A DNA stretch of 64,000 bases from Colletes latitarsis (taxonomy: Eukaryota > Arthropoda > Insecta > Hymenoptera > Colletidae). A program made the position numbers and the translations under genes. Every line of letters starts with the position of its first letter. Position 1 is the stretch's first letter. The DNA lies in the NCBI RefSeq assembly GCF_051014445.1, contig NC_135136.1, positions 10,868,001 to 10,932,000 on the forward strand. Direction: 5' to 3'. The notes under the pieces are model-generated. The model saw only the letters and a program-made list of their open reading frames with translations. It did no database searches and was not told where the DNA came from. Below are positions 25,579-37,215 of this stretch, piece after piece.

Positions 25579-28358
25579 TCATCCGCCACGCCGAGGCGGC
25601 CGCCCGCGACGCCACGCGACCGGGCGACGACCTCGGGCCACTGCACGAGCGCGCGCTTCAGCACGCCGCTGAAGCTCGCGCTCCCTCCCCGCGGCCTCCT
25701 TCTGCAACATTACGTTCTCGCAGAAGGAGGCCACGGCCCTCCACTTCTCCTCGCTGCCGAGCATGGCGCGCACCACGCCCGGCAGCGAGACATCCCGCCC
25801 GACGACGCCGACCAGGACACGGCGCTCCCCCTCCCACGCGGGGCATACCTCCAGGGTATGATCCGCCGTGTCCTGCTCAGCGTCGCAGTGGCAGCAACGC
25901 GCCGTCGGCTCCTTCCCTATCCGGCACAGGTATCTTCCGAAGCTGCCATGCCCGGAAAATACCTGTGCCAGCCGGTAGGTGAGGCTGCCATGGCCTCTGT
26001 CCAGCCACTCCTTCAGGAGTGGCCGAACAGCCCCGACAGTCCGGTGCCCCGCGGTTGGCAGAGCCAGCCGCTCCTGCCACGCGAGCAACACGGACTGCCG
26101 GGCCTGGCGCTTCAAATCGCCCCAAGCAGGTTCCTGCCCGCCCGGGACCGCCCCCACCCCCGCGCGACGGTCGACGCGGTGCCGGTACATCACCGCGTGC
26201 GATCGCGCGAGCAGGTCCATGGGCGGCATCCCCGCTAGAACCGTCGCCGCCTCATGTGACATGGTCCGATACCCGCGGACGACCCTGAGCGCCATGCGCC
26301 TCTGCACCCGACGCAGCATAGTCATGCTGCGCCGGGAGGCAGCCAGGTCGTCCGCCCAGACGGGGGCCCCGTATAGGGCCACCGACTGGACCATTGCCAC
26401 ATAGAGGCGACGAACTCGGCCCGCCGGGCCCCCCAGGTTGGGCAGGATCCGGCCCAGAGCCGCAACCATCCTTTCCAACCGGGGGACCAGGCTGCGGAAA
26501 TGCTTCTCGAAACGCCAGTGGCTATCGAGGATCAGCCCCAGATACCAGATCTGGGGCTTCACCTCGATGTCAGCCCCACCCACCCGAATCAGAGGGGGTG
26601 GCGGATCCTGCCGAGGTGAATGAAACGCAATCACCTCGGTCTTATGGACCGCCACCGTCATCCCCATCCCCCTGATCCGGTCGACGACGCGTTGCGACCC
26701 CTCCTCCGCGCGACGCATGGCCCTCCCCCAGTGCGCCCCGACGGCCAGCACCAGTGTGTCATCCGCATAACACACCGTGCTGACGCCGTCGGGGAGGCCG
26801 GCCCGCAACACCGAGTCGTACGCGATGTTCCACAGGAGTGGCCCGAGGACCGACCGCTGCGGAACACCGCAGTACACCTCCCTCCGCATATCACCATCCC
26901 GGCCCGGATACTCGATCCACCTGCCGCGGAGATAATCCCCGACGACCGCCCTGAGACAAGGGGGGACTCGATGATATTCGAGTCCCCTCCTTATCTCTTC
27001 CCAGGGGAGTGTGTTAAAAGCATTGGCAATATCCAAGGATATTGCCAATGCCACCCCTCCCCGGGAGACGGCCGCCTCCGAGAGGGCCCTCACACGACCT
27101 ATCGCGTCGATAGTCGATCGGCCCCCCCGGAAACCGAACTGGCAGTCGGCCAGACCGGGATCACCCCGCGACAGGTGCTCGACGAGGCGGGCAGCAATCA
27201 CACGCTCGAAGAGCTTGCCCACCTCGTCGAGGAGACAAATGGGCCGGTATGCGGAGGGAGACTCCGCGGGCCGACCCTCCTTCCGGAGGAGGACCATCCT
27301 CGCCACCTTCCAACTGGGGGGGAATCGCCCGTCCCTCAGGCAGCGGTCGAACAACCGCCTGAGGTCGGCCCCAAGGACGCCCTGGGTCAAGACCCAAACC
27401 CGGCCGGGCACACCATCCGGACCCGGGGCCGTGTTACGAACCCCGAGCCGTCTGATGGCCGCTGCCAGCTCCTCCTGCGTGACCCCCAGCTCGGCCGTCC
27501 ACTCCACTGGGACAGCCGCCGCCGCCGGAGGACGCGGTCCCCTCTCCCCAATTGGGAAGAGTGTATTGACCACGTCCTCCAGCAGCCGGGGGTCAAGACC
27601 CTCGGTGACGGGGGGCGCCCACGGGCGGAGCTTATTCAGCACCACCTTATATGGGCGCCCCCATGGATCGTCATCAAGGGTCTGGAGGAGCTCCTTCCAT
27701 GCCTGGGTCTTGGCCCGTTTGATGGCGACCTGCAGAGCAACCCGCGCCACGCGGTATGCTCCATACAGGTCATCAGCTGCCCTCGCTCGCGCCACGCCGT
27801 CGCCTGTACGTTGACGACGGCGCGCGCGGGTGTACTGGCGTCGGGCGCGGACAGTCGCGACTCGCAACTCCGCGATCGCGTCCGACCACCAGTACACCGC
27901 CCGGCGAGGAGAAGCCCGCCCGACCCGAGGCATCGCCGCGTCGCAAATACCCGCGACCAATGCTCCGAGCCGGGCGACCTCCTCCTCTATGCTCGGCAAC
28001 TCGGCCGCTCCCTGCGGCCAAGTTGCAGCGAGGGCAGCTGCCATCAGGGCGTCCTTGTCCAGGCGCCGAAGCGCCCAGCGGCGTGGTGGGGTGCCACGCA
28101 GGCGGCCGTGTCGGGATGCACTCGCGGCAGCAGAGACCTCCATCCTGATGTACCGGTGATCGGAGAGTGTCTCTGCCCCCGCGACCACGTGCCAACCCAA
28201 CACCATGCGCACGGCGTTGGGGGTCGCGAATCCAACATCCATGATGGACCCCCCATATCGCCGCACGCATGTGTGCTCCGACCCCCGGTTCAATACCCGG
28301 AGGTCGAGCCCCGCCGCCCAATCGCCCAGGATCCCGCCGCGAACGGAGGTCCTGGGGG
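25579..28358 (-). CDS. ORF2 protein of R1-like non-LTR element: endonuclease remnant, reverse transcriptase, zinc knuckle (5' partial)
   Basis: In life this multifunctional protein nicks target DNA and copies the element's RNA into the nick. The frame is open from the truncated 5' end (first full codon at 28356) to TGA at 25579-25581, 925 codons; no start codon is annotated because the real start is lost. Numbered from 28356, residues 1 to about 70 are the end of an APE-type endonuclease, with a DWAAGL-VLN-G-TCVR-GGS-MDV pattern and the SDH motif at 65-67. The RT follows: APGPDG 310-315, YRPI 370-373, QFGFR 406-410, the first catalytic Asp at 442, PQRS 499-502, YADD 530-533 and YLG 605-607. 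A CCHC knuckle spans C821, C824, H833 and C838. No RNase H is visible. All three catalytic aspartates are intact, but Arg501 replaces the nearly invariant Gly of PQG. With about 200 endonuclease residues and ORF1 missing, autonomous activity is very unlikely. Confidence 0.93.
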
Positions 28359-28374
28359 ATCCCAGACCTAACTT
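28359..28374 (+). repeat. Target-site duplication, right copy
   Basis: ATCCCAGACCTAACTT resumes the satellite immediately after the element's 5' end and matches 25039-25054. It then continues as GCGTTATCCTCT, the normal monomer sequence, so the insertion interrupted a monomer just after its CCTAAC motif. Confidence 0.78.
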
Positions 28375-31300
28375 GCGTTATCCTCTAAAACATTGATCGA
28401 AACTAGGTTTAATTTACTGTTTAAGTGTGGTACCACATTACTACGTGATCCAATCCTGAAAAAGCCCAGTATCTAGCCATGAAGTATGAGAAATATGCGA
28501 ATTTATGAGCCTGATTTGGACAAATCCTAGACATAACCCAGATCTAACATGCGTTATCCTCTAAAATATTTATCAAGACCAGGTTTAATTGAATGTTTCA
28601 GTGTGGTACCACAATACTACGGGATCCAAACCAGAAAAAGCCCAGAACCTGGCCACCGAGTATGAGAAATATGCGAAAGTGCGAGCCTGATCAGGGCAAA
28701 TCCCAGACCTATCCGAGACCTAACTTCCGTTGTCCTCTAAGATATTGATCGAAACCAGGTTTAATGGACTGTCTCAGTGTGGTACCACATTACTACCTGA
28801 TCCAATCCAGAAAAAGCCCAGAATCTGGCCATTAATTATGAGAAATATGCGAAAGTACGAGCCTGATGAGAGCAAATCGCAGGCCTAACCTAGACATAAC
28901 ATGCGTTATCCTCTAAAATATTGATGGAAACCAGGTTTAATTGAATGTTTCAGTGTGGTACCACATTACTACGTGATCCAAAACAGAAGAAACCCAGGAT
29001 CTGTTCAACATGTATGTGGAAAATGCGAAATTATGTGCCTGATTAGGGCAAAACCTAGACAATACCCAGATCTAACATGCGTTATCCTCTAAAATATTTA
29101 TCGAAACCAGGTTAAATGTACTGTTTCAGTGTGGTACCACATTACTACAGGATCCAATCTAGAAAAAGCAATGGATCTGGCCATCAAGTTTGAGAAATAT
29201 GCGAAAATATGAGCCTGATTAGGGCAAATCCTAGACCTAACCCAGACCTAACATGCGTTATACTCAAAAATATTGATCGAAACCAGGTTTAATGGACTGT
29301 TTCAGTGTGGTACCACATTACAACCTGATCCAATCCAGAAAAAGCCCAGGATCTGTTCAACAAGTATGTGAATAACGCGGAAATATGACCCTGATGAGGG
29401 CAAATCCCGGGCCTAACCTAGACCTAACATTAGTTATCCTCAAATATATTGATCGAAACCAGGTTTAATCGACTCCTTCAGTGTGGTACCACATTACTAC
29501 CTGATCCAAACCAGAAAAATACCCAGGATCTGTACAACAAGTATGTGAAGAACGCGAAAATATGACCCTGATGAGAGCAAATCCCAGACCTATACCAGAC
29601 CTAACTTGCGTTGTCCCCTAAAATATTGATGGAAACCAGGTTTAATTGACTGTTTCAGTGTGGTACCACATTACTGCGTGATCCAATCCAGAAAAAGCCC
29701 TGGATCTAGCCATCAAGTATGAGTAATATGCGAAAGTATGAGCCTGAAGAGGGCAAATCCTAGACCTAACCCAGACCTAACATGCGTTATCCTCTAAAAT
29801 ATTGATCGAAACCATGTTTAATGGACTGTTTCAGTGTGCTACCACATTGCTACGTCATCCAAACCAGAAAAATACCCAGGATCTGTTCAACAAGTATGTG
29901 AAGAACGCGGAAATATGACCCTGATGAGGGCAAATCCCGGGCCTTACCTAGACATAACATGCGTTATCCTCTAAAAGACTGACCGAAAGCAGGTTTAATG
30001 GACTGTTTCAGTGTGCTACCACATTACTACGTGATCCAAACCAGAAAAATACCCAGGATCTGTTCAACAAGTATGTGAAGAACGCGAAAATATGAACCTG
30101 ATGAGGGCAAATCCCAGACCTATCCCAGACCTAACATGAGTTATTCTCTAAAATATTGATCGAAACCAGGTTAAATGGACTGTTTCGGTGTGCTACCACA
30201 TTGCTACGTCATCCAAACGAGAAAAAACCCAGGATCCGTTCAACAAGTATGTAAAGAATGCGAAAGTACGAGCCTGATCAGGGCAAATCCCAGACCTATC
30301 CCAGACCTAACTTGCGTTGTCCTCTAAAATATTGATCGAAACCAGGTTTAATGGACTGTTTCTGTGTGGTACCACATTACTACCTGATCCAATCCAGAAA
30401 AAGCCCAGAATCTGGCCATGAACTATGAGAAATATGCGAAAGTACGAGCCTGATGAGAGCAAATCTCAGACCTAACCAAGACCAAACAAGCGTTATTCTC
30501 TAAAATATTGATCGAAACCAGGTTTAATGGACTGTTTCAGTGAGGTACCACATTACTACCTGATCCAAACCAGAAAAAACCCAGGATCTGTTCAACAAGT
30601 ATGTGAAGAATGCGAAAGTATGTGTCTGATGAGGGAAAATCCCAGGCCTAACCTAGACCTAACATGCGTTACCCTCAAAAATACTGATCGAAACCAGGTT
30701 TAATCGACTGTTCCAATGTGGTACCACATTACTATGTGATCCAAACCAGAAAAAAACCCAGGATCTGTACAACAAGTATGTGAAGAATGCGAAAGTATGA
30801 TCCTGACGAGGGCAAATCCCGGACCTATCCCAGACATAACTTGCGTTATCCTCTAAAATATTGATCGAAACCAGGTTTAATCGACTATTTGAGTGTGGTA
30901 CCACATTACTACGTGATCCAAACCAGAAAAATACCCAGGATCTGTTCAACAAGTATGTGAAGAACGCGGAAATATGACCCTGATGAGGGCAAATCCCGGG
31001 CCTAACCCAGACCTAACATGAGTTATCCTCAAAAATATTGACCGAAACCAGGTTAAATCGACTGTTTCAGTGTGGTACCACATTACTACCTGATCCAAAC
31101 CAGAAAAATACCCAGGATCTGTTCAACAAGTATGTGAAGAACGCGAAAATATGACCCTGATGAGGGCAAATCCCAGACCTATACCAGACCTAACTTGCGT
31201 TGTCCTCTAAAATATTGATGGAAACCAGGTTTAATTGACTGTTTCCGTGTGGTACCACATTACTACGAGATCCATTCCAGAAAAAAACCCAGGATCTGTA

Positions 31301-33674
31301 CAACAAGTATGTGAAGAATGCGAAAGTATGAGCCTGACGAGGGCAAATCCCGGACCTATCCCAGACATAACTTGCGTTATCCACTTAAATATAGATCGAA
31401 ACCAGGTTTAATCGACTATTTCAGTGTGGTACCACATTACTACGTGATCCAAACCAGAAAAAAACCCAGGATCTGTTCAACAAGTATGTGAAGAACGCGG
31501 AAATATGACCCTGATGAGGGCAAATCCCGGGCCTAACCTAGACCTAACATGAGTTATCCTCAAAAATATTGATCGAAACCAGGTTTAATCGAATGTTTTA
31601 GTGTGGTACCACATTACTACCTGATCCAAACCAGAAAAATACCCAGGATATGTTCAACAGGTATGTGAAGAACGCGAAAATATGACCCTGATGAGGGCAA
31701 ATCCCAGACCTATACCAGACCTCACTTGCGTTGTCCTCTAAAATATTGATGGAAACCAGGTTTAATTAACTGTTTCAGTGTGGTACCACATTACTGCGTG
31801 ATCCAATCCAGAAAAAGCCCTGGATCTAGCCATCAAGTATGAGTAATATGCGAAAGTATGAGCCTGAAGAGGGAAATCCTAGACCTAACCCAGACCTAAC
31901 AAGCGTTGTCCTCTAAAGTATTGATCGAAACCAGGTTTAATGGAATGTTTCAGTGTGGTACCACATTACTACGTGATCCAATCCAGAAAAAGCCCAGGAT
32001 CTAGCCATGAAGTATGAGAGATATGCGAAATTATGAGCCTGATTAGGGCAAATCCTAGACATAAACCAGATCTAGCATGCGTTATCCTCTAAAATATTGA
32101 TCGAAGCCAGTTTTAATGGACTGTTTCAGTGTGGTACTACATTACCACGGGATCCAAACCAGAAGAAGCACAGAATCTGGCCATCAAGTATGAGAAATTT
32201 GCGAAAGTACGAGCCTGATGAGAGCAAATCCCAGACCTAACCAAGACCGAACAAGCGTTATTCTCTAAAATATTGATCGAAACCAGGTTTAATGGACAGT
32301 TTCAGTGAGGTACCACATTACTACCTGATCCAAACCAGAAAAAACCCAGGATCTGTTCAACAAGTATGTGAAGAATGCGAAAGTATGTGTCTGATGAGGG
32401 AAAATCCCAGACCTATACCAGACCTAACTTGCGTTGTCCTCTAAAATATTGATGGAATCCAGGTTTAATTGACTGTTTCAGTGTGGTACCACATTACTAC
32501 GTGATCCAAACCAGGAAAATACCCAGGATCTGTTCAACAAGTATGTGAAGAACGCGGAAATATGACCCTGATGAGGGCAAATCCCGGGCTTAACCTAGAC
32601 CTAACATGAGTTATCCTCAAAAATATTGACCGAAACCAGGTTTAATCGACTGTTTCAGTGTGGTACCACATTACTACCTGATCCAAACCAGAAAAATACC
32701 CAGGATCTGTTCAACAAGTATGTGGAGAATGCGAAAGTATGTGTCTGATGAGGGCAAATCCCAGGCCTAACCTAGACATAACATGCGTTATCCTCTAAAA
32801 TATTGATAGAAACCAGGTTAAATGGACTGATTCAGTGTGCTACCACATTACTACGAGATCCAATCCAGAAAAGGCCCTGGATCTAGCCATCAAGTATGAG
32901 TAGTATGCGAAAGTACGAGCCTGATGAGAGCAAATCTCAGACCTAACCAAGACCGAACAAGCGTTATTCTCTAAAATATTGATCGAAACCAGGTTTAATG
33001 GACTGTTTCAGTGAGGTACCACATTACTACCTGATCCAAACCAGAAAAAACCCAGGATCTGTTCAACAAGTATGTGAAGAATGCGAAAGTATGTGTCTGA
33101 TGAGTGAAAATCGCAGGCCTAACCCAGACCTAACATGCGTTACCCTCAAAAATACTGATCGAAACCAGGTTTAATCGACTGTTTCAGTGTGGTACCACAT
33201 TACTATGTGATCCAAACCAGAAAAAATCCCAGGATCTGTACAACAAGTATGTGAAGAATGCGAAAGTATGAGCCTGACGAGGACAAATCCCGGACCTATC
33301 CCAGACATAACTTGCGTTATCCTCTAAAATATTGATCGAAGCCAGGTTTAATCGACCATTTCAGTGTGGTACCACATTACTACGTGATCCAAACCAGAAA
33401 AATACCCAGGATCTGTTCAACAAGTATGTGAAGAACGCGGAAATATGACCCTGATGAGGGCAAATCCCCGGCCTAACCTAGACCTAATATGAGTTATCCT
33501 CAAAAATATTGATCAAAACCAGGTTTAATCGACTGTTTCAGTGTGTTACCACATTACTACCAGATCCAAACCAGAAAAATACCCAGGAATTGTCCAACAA
33601 GTATGTGAAGAACGCGAAAATATGACCCTGATGAGGGCAAATCCCAGACCTATACCAGACCTAACTTGCGTTGT
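28375..33674 (+). repeat. Divergent satellite monomers right of the element
   Basis: About 30 monomers in the same orientation as the left side. They are rich in GAACGCGGAAATATGACC and GCGTTGTCCTCTAAAATATTGATGG subtypes. A monomer with AGCCTGAAGAGGG occurs near 29742 and again near 31860, and its surroundings are similar, so older block copying is visible. No regular HOR period was found. No gene is seen. Confidence 0.9.
28511..29258 (+). repeat. Segmental duplication of 11290-12037
   Basis: About 750 bp match 11290-12037 at a constant offset of 17221 bp. Landmarks 11421/28642 (CCAGAACCT) and 11611/28832 (TTAATTATGA) agree. Only a few single-base differences are seen (for example GAGCCCTAAC vs GAGACCTAAC). 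The block lies within 150 bp of the retroelement's right end, so the array around the element was once adjacent to, or copied from, sequence now about 14 kb to the left of it. Confidence 0.8.
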
Positions 33675-35089
33675 CCTCTAAAATATTGATGGAAACCAGG
33701 TTTAATTGACTGTTTCAGTGTGGTACCACATTACTACGTGATCCAATCCAGAGAAACCCCTGGATCTAGCCATCAAGTGTGAGAAATATGCGAAAGTATG
33801 AGCCTGATGAGGGCAAATCCTAGACCTAACCCAGACCTAACATGCGTTATCCTCTAAAATATTTATCAAGACCAGGTTTAATTGAATGTTTCAGTGTGGT
33901 ATCACATTGCTACGTGATCCAAACCTGAAAAAACCCAGGATCTGCTCAACAAGTATGTGAAAAACGCGAAACTATGAGCCTGATGAGGGCAAATCCCAGA
34001 CCTATCCTAGACCCAACATGCGTTATCCTCTAAAACATTTATCAAGACCTGGTTTAATTGAATGTTTCAGTGTGGTACCACATTACTACGTGATCCAAAC
34101 CACACAAAACCCAGGATCCGTTCAACAAGTATGTGACGAATGCGAAAGTATGTGTCTGATGAGGGCAAATCCCAGGCCTAACCTAGATCTAACATGCGTT
34201 ATCCTCAAAAATATTTATCGAAACCAGGTTTAATGGACTGTTTCAGTGTGGAACCACATCACTACGTGATCCAAACCAGAAAAATACCCAGGATCCGTTC
34301 AACAAGTATGTGAAGATTGTGAAAGTATGTGTCTGATGAGGGGAAATCCCAGGCCTAACCTAGACATAACATGCGTTATCCTCTAAAATATTGATGGAAA
34401 CCAGGTTTAATTGACTGTTTCAGTCTGGTACCACATTACTACGTGATCCAATCCAGAGAAACCCCTGGATCTAGCCATCAAGTATGAGAAATATGCGAAA
34501 GTATGAGCCTGATGAGGGCAAATCCAAGACCTAACCCAGACCTAACATGCGTTATCCTGTAAAATATTTATCAAGACCAGGTTTAATTGAATGTTTCAGT
34601 GTGGTATCACATTACTACGTGATCCAAACCTGAAAAAACCCAGGATCTGCTCAACAAGTATGTGAAAAACGCGAAACTATGAGCCTGATGAGGGCAAATC
34701 CCAGACCTATCCCAGACCCAACATGCGTTATCCTCTAAAACATTTATCAAGACCTGGTTTAATTGAATGTTTCAGTGTGGTACCACATTACTACGTGATC
34801 CAAACCACAAAAAACCCAGGATCCGTTCAACAAGTATGTGACGAATGCGAAAGTATGTGTCTGATGAGGGCAAATCCCAGGCCTAACCTAGATCTAACAT
34901 GCGTTATCCTCAAAAATATTTATCGAAACCAGGTTTAATGGACTGTTTCAGTGTGGAACCACATCACTACGTGATCCAAACCAGAAAAATACCCAGGATC
35001 CGTTCAACAAGTATGTGAAGATTGCGAAAGTATGTGTCTGATGAGGGGAAATCCCAGGCCTAACCTAGACATAACATGCGTTATCCTCT
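33675..35089 (+). repeat. 4-monomer duplication, 705 bp x 2
   Basis: Two adjacent copies with a 705-bp period (34018 vs 34723; 33721 vs 34426). Differences are few, such as CACACAAAACCC in copy 1 against CACAAAAAACCC in copy 2. Confidence 0.87.
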
Positions 35090-37215
35090 AAAATATTGAT
35101 AGAAACCAGGTTAAATGGACTGATTCAGTGTGCTACCACATTACTACGTGATCCAAACCAGAAAAAGCCCTGGATCTAGCCATCAAGTATGAGTAATATG
35201 CGAAAGTATGAGCCTGATGAGGGCAAATCCTAGACCTAACCCAGACCTAACATGCGTTATCCTCTAAAATATTTATCAAGACCAGGTTTAATTGAATGTT
35301 TCAGTGTGTTACCATACTACTACGTGATCCAAACCAGAAAAAACCCAGGACCCGTTCAACAAGTATGTGAAGAATGCGAGAGTATGTGTCTGATGAGGGC
35401 AAATCACAGGCCTAACCTAGACATAACATGCGTTATCCTCTAAAATATTGATCGAAACCTGGTTTAATGGACTCTTTCAGTGTGGTACCACATTACTGCT
35501 GGATCCGAACCAGAAAAAGCACAGAATCTGACCATCAAGTATGAGAAATTTGCGAAAGTACGAGCCTGATGGGAGCAAATCCCAGACCTAACCTAGACCT
35601 AACATGAGTTATTCTCAAAAATATTGATCGAAAGCAGGTTTAATCGACAGTTTCAGTGTGGTACCACATTACTACGTGATACAAACCTGAAAAAGCCAGG
35701 GATCTGTTCTACAAGTATGTGAAAAATGAGAAAATATGACCCTGATGAGGGCAAATCCCGGGCCTAACCTAGACCTAACATGAGTTATCCTCTAAAATAT
35801 TGGTCGAAACCAGGTTTAATCGACTATTTCAGTGTGGTACCACATTACTACGTGATCCAAACCAGAAAAATACCCAGGATCTGTTCAACAAGTATGTGAA
35901 GAACGCGGAAATATCACCCTGATGAGGGCAAATCCCGGGCCTAACCTAGACCTAACATGAGTTATCCTCAAAAATATTTATCGAAACCAGGTTTAATCGA
36001 CTGTTTCAGTGTGGTACCACATTACTACCTGATCCAAACCAGAAAAATACCCAGGATCTGTTCAACAAGTATGTGAAGAACGCGAAAATATGACCCTGAT
36101 GAGGGCAAATCCCAGACCTATACCAGACCTAACTTGCGTTGCCCTCTAAAATATTGATAGAAACCAGGTTAAATGGACTGATTCAGTGTGCTACCACATT
36201 ACTACGTGATCCAAACCAGAAAAAGCCCTGGATCTAGCCATCAAGTATGAGTAATATGCGAAAGTATGAGCCTGATGAGGGCAAATCCTAGACCTAACCC
36301 AGACCTAACATGCGTTATCCTCTAAAATATTTATCAAGACCAGGTTTAATTGAATGTTTCAGTGTGTTACCATACTACTACGTGATCCAAACCAGAAAAA
36401 ACCCAGGACCCGTTCAACAAGTATGTGAAGAATGCGAGAGTATGTGTCTGATGAGGGCAAATCACAGGCCTAACCTAGACATAACATGCGTTATCCTCTA
36501 AAATATTGATCGAAACCTGGTTTAATGGACTCTTTCAGTGTGGTACCACATTACTGCTGGATCCGAACCAGAAAAAGCACAGAATCTGACCATCAAGTAT
36601 GAGAAATTTGCGAAAGTACGAGCCTGATGGGAGCAAATCCCAGACCTAACCTAGACCTAACATGAGTTATTCTCAAAAATATTGATCGAAAGCAGGTTTA
36701 ATCGACAGTTTCAGTGTGGTACCACATTACTACGTGATACAAACCTGAAAAAGCCAGGGATCTGTTCTACAAGTATGTGAAAAATGAGAAAATATGACCC
36801 TGATGAGGGCAAATCCCGGGCCTAACCTAGACCTAACATGAGTTATCCTCTAAAATATTGGTCGAAACCAGGTTTAATCGACTATTTCAGTGTGGTACCA
36901 CATTACTACGTGATCCAAACCAGAAAAATACCCAGGATCTGTTCAACAAGTATGTGAAGAACGCGGAAATATCACCCTGATGAGGGCAAATCCCGGGCCT
37001 AACCTAGACCTAACATGAGTTATCCTCAAAAATATTTATCGAAACTTGGTTTAATCGACTGTTTCAGTGTGGTACCACATTACTACCTGATCCAAACCAG
37101 AAAAATACCCAGGATCTGTTCAACAAGTATGTGAAGAACGCGAAAATATGACCCTGATGAGGGCAAATCCCAGACCTATACCAGACCTAACTTGCGTTGC
37201 CCTCTAAAATATTGA
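35085..37215 (+). repeat. 6-monomer duplication, 1058 bp x 2
   Basis: Two adjacent copies with a 1058-bp period (35252 vs 36310). They appear almost identical, one visible change being GAAACCAGG to GAAACTTGG near 37042. Copy 2 ends near 37215, where the following monomer switches from TTGATAGAAACC to TTGATGGAAACC. Confidence 0.9.

Larger units (their letters stand above)
25053..28358 (-). mobile_element. 5'-truncated non-LTR retrotransposon, R1-like clade
   Basis: A GC-rich block interrupts the AT-richer satellite. Reading on the minus strand it contains the last part of an APE-type endonuclease, a reverse transcriptase, a C-terminal CCHC zinc knuckle, a 3' UTR and a poly(A) tail. It is flanked by a 15-16-bp target-site duplication and lacks terminal repeats and an RNase H domain. 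The APE endonuclease, RT, then C-x2-C-x8-H-x4-C order is that of the R1 clade (R1, TRAS, SART, Waldo and relatives). ORF1 and most of the endonuclease are absent, as expected when target-primed reverse transcription stops early. The open ORF2 argues for a recent insertion. Assignment to a named family would need a database comparison. Confidence 0.93.

Noticed and set aside
25371..25664. 97-codon minus-strand frame overlapping the ORF2 end and 3' UTR
   Set aside because: It overlaps the well-supported ORF2 end in another frame, with Arg/Gly/Ala-rich composition and no domain.
27011..27814. 267-codon plus-strand open frame
   Set aside because: A second antisense shadow of ORF2; low-complexity Arg/Ser/Pro composition, no motif.
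28293..28293. Initiation of ORF2 at a TTG codon here
   Set aside because: The frame is open further upstream to the truncation point, with recognisable endonuclease residues (DWAAGL) before it. The codon encodes an internal Leu and is not a start.
25053..28358. LTR retrotransposon or DNA transposon
   Set aside because: No terminal direct or inverted repeats, no integrase or transposase. RT type, APE endonuclease remnant, poly(A) and a variable-length target duplication fit a non-LTR element.
25053..28358. Canonical R1 insertion in 28S rDNA carried into the satellite
   Set aside because: No rDNA sequence flanks the element; both flanks are satellite with a target-site duplication.
26620..28371. 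583-codon open frame on the plus strand
   Set aside because: It lies antisense to ORF2, has no recognisable domain, is Pro/Arg/His-rich as expected from the complement of a GC-rich gene, and crosses the element boundary into satellite at its end.
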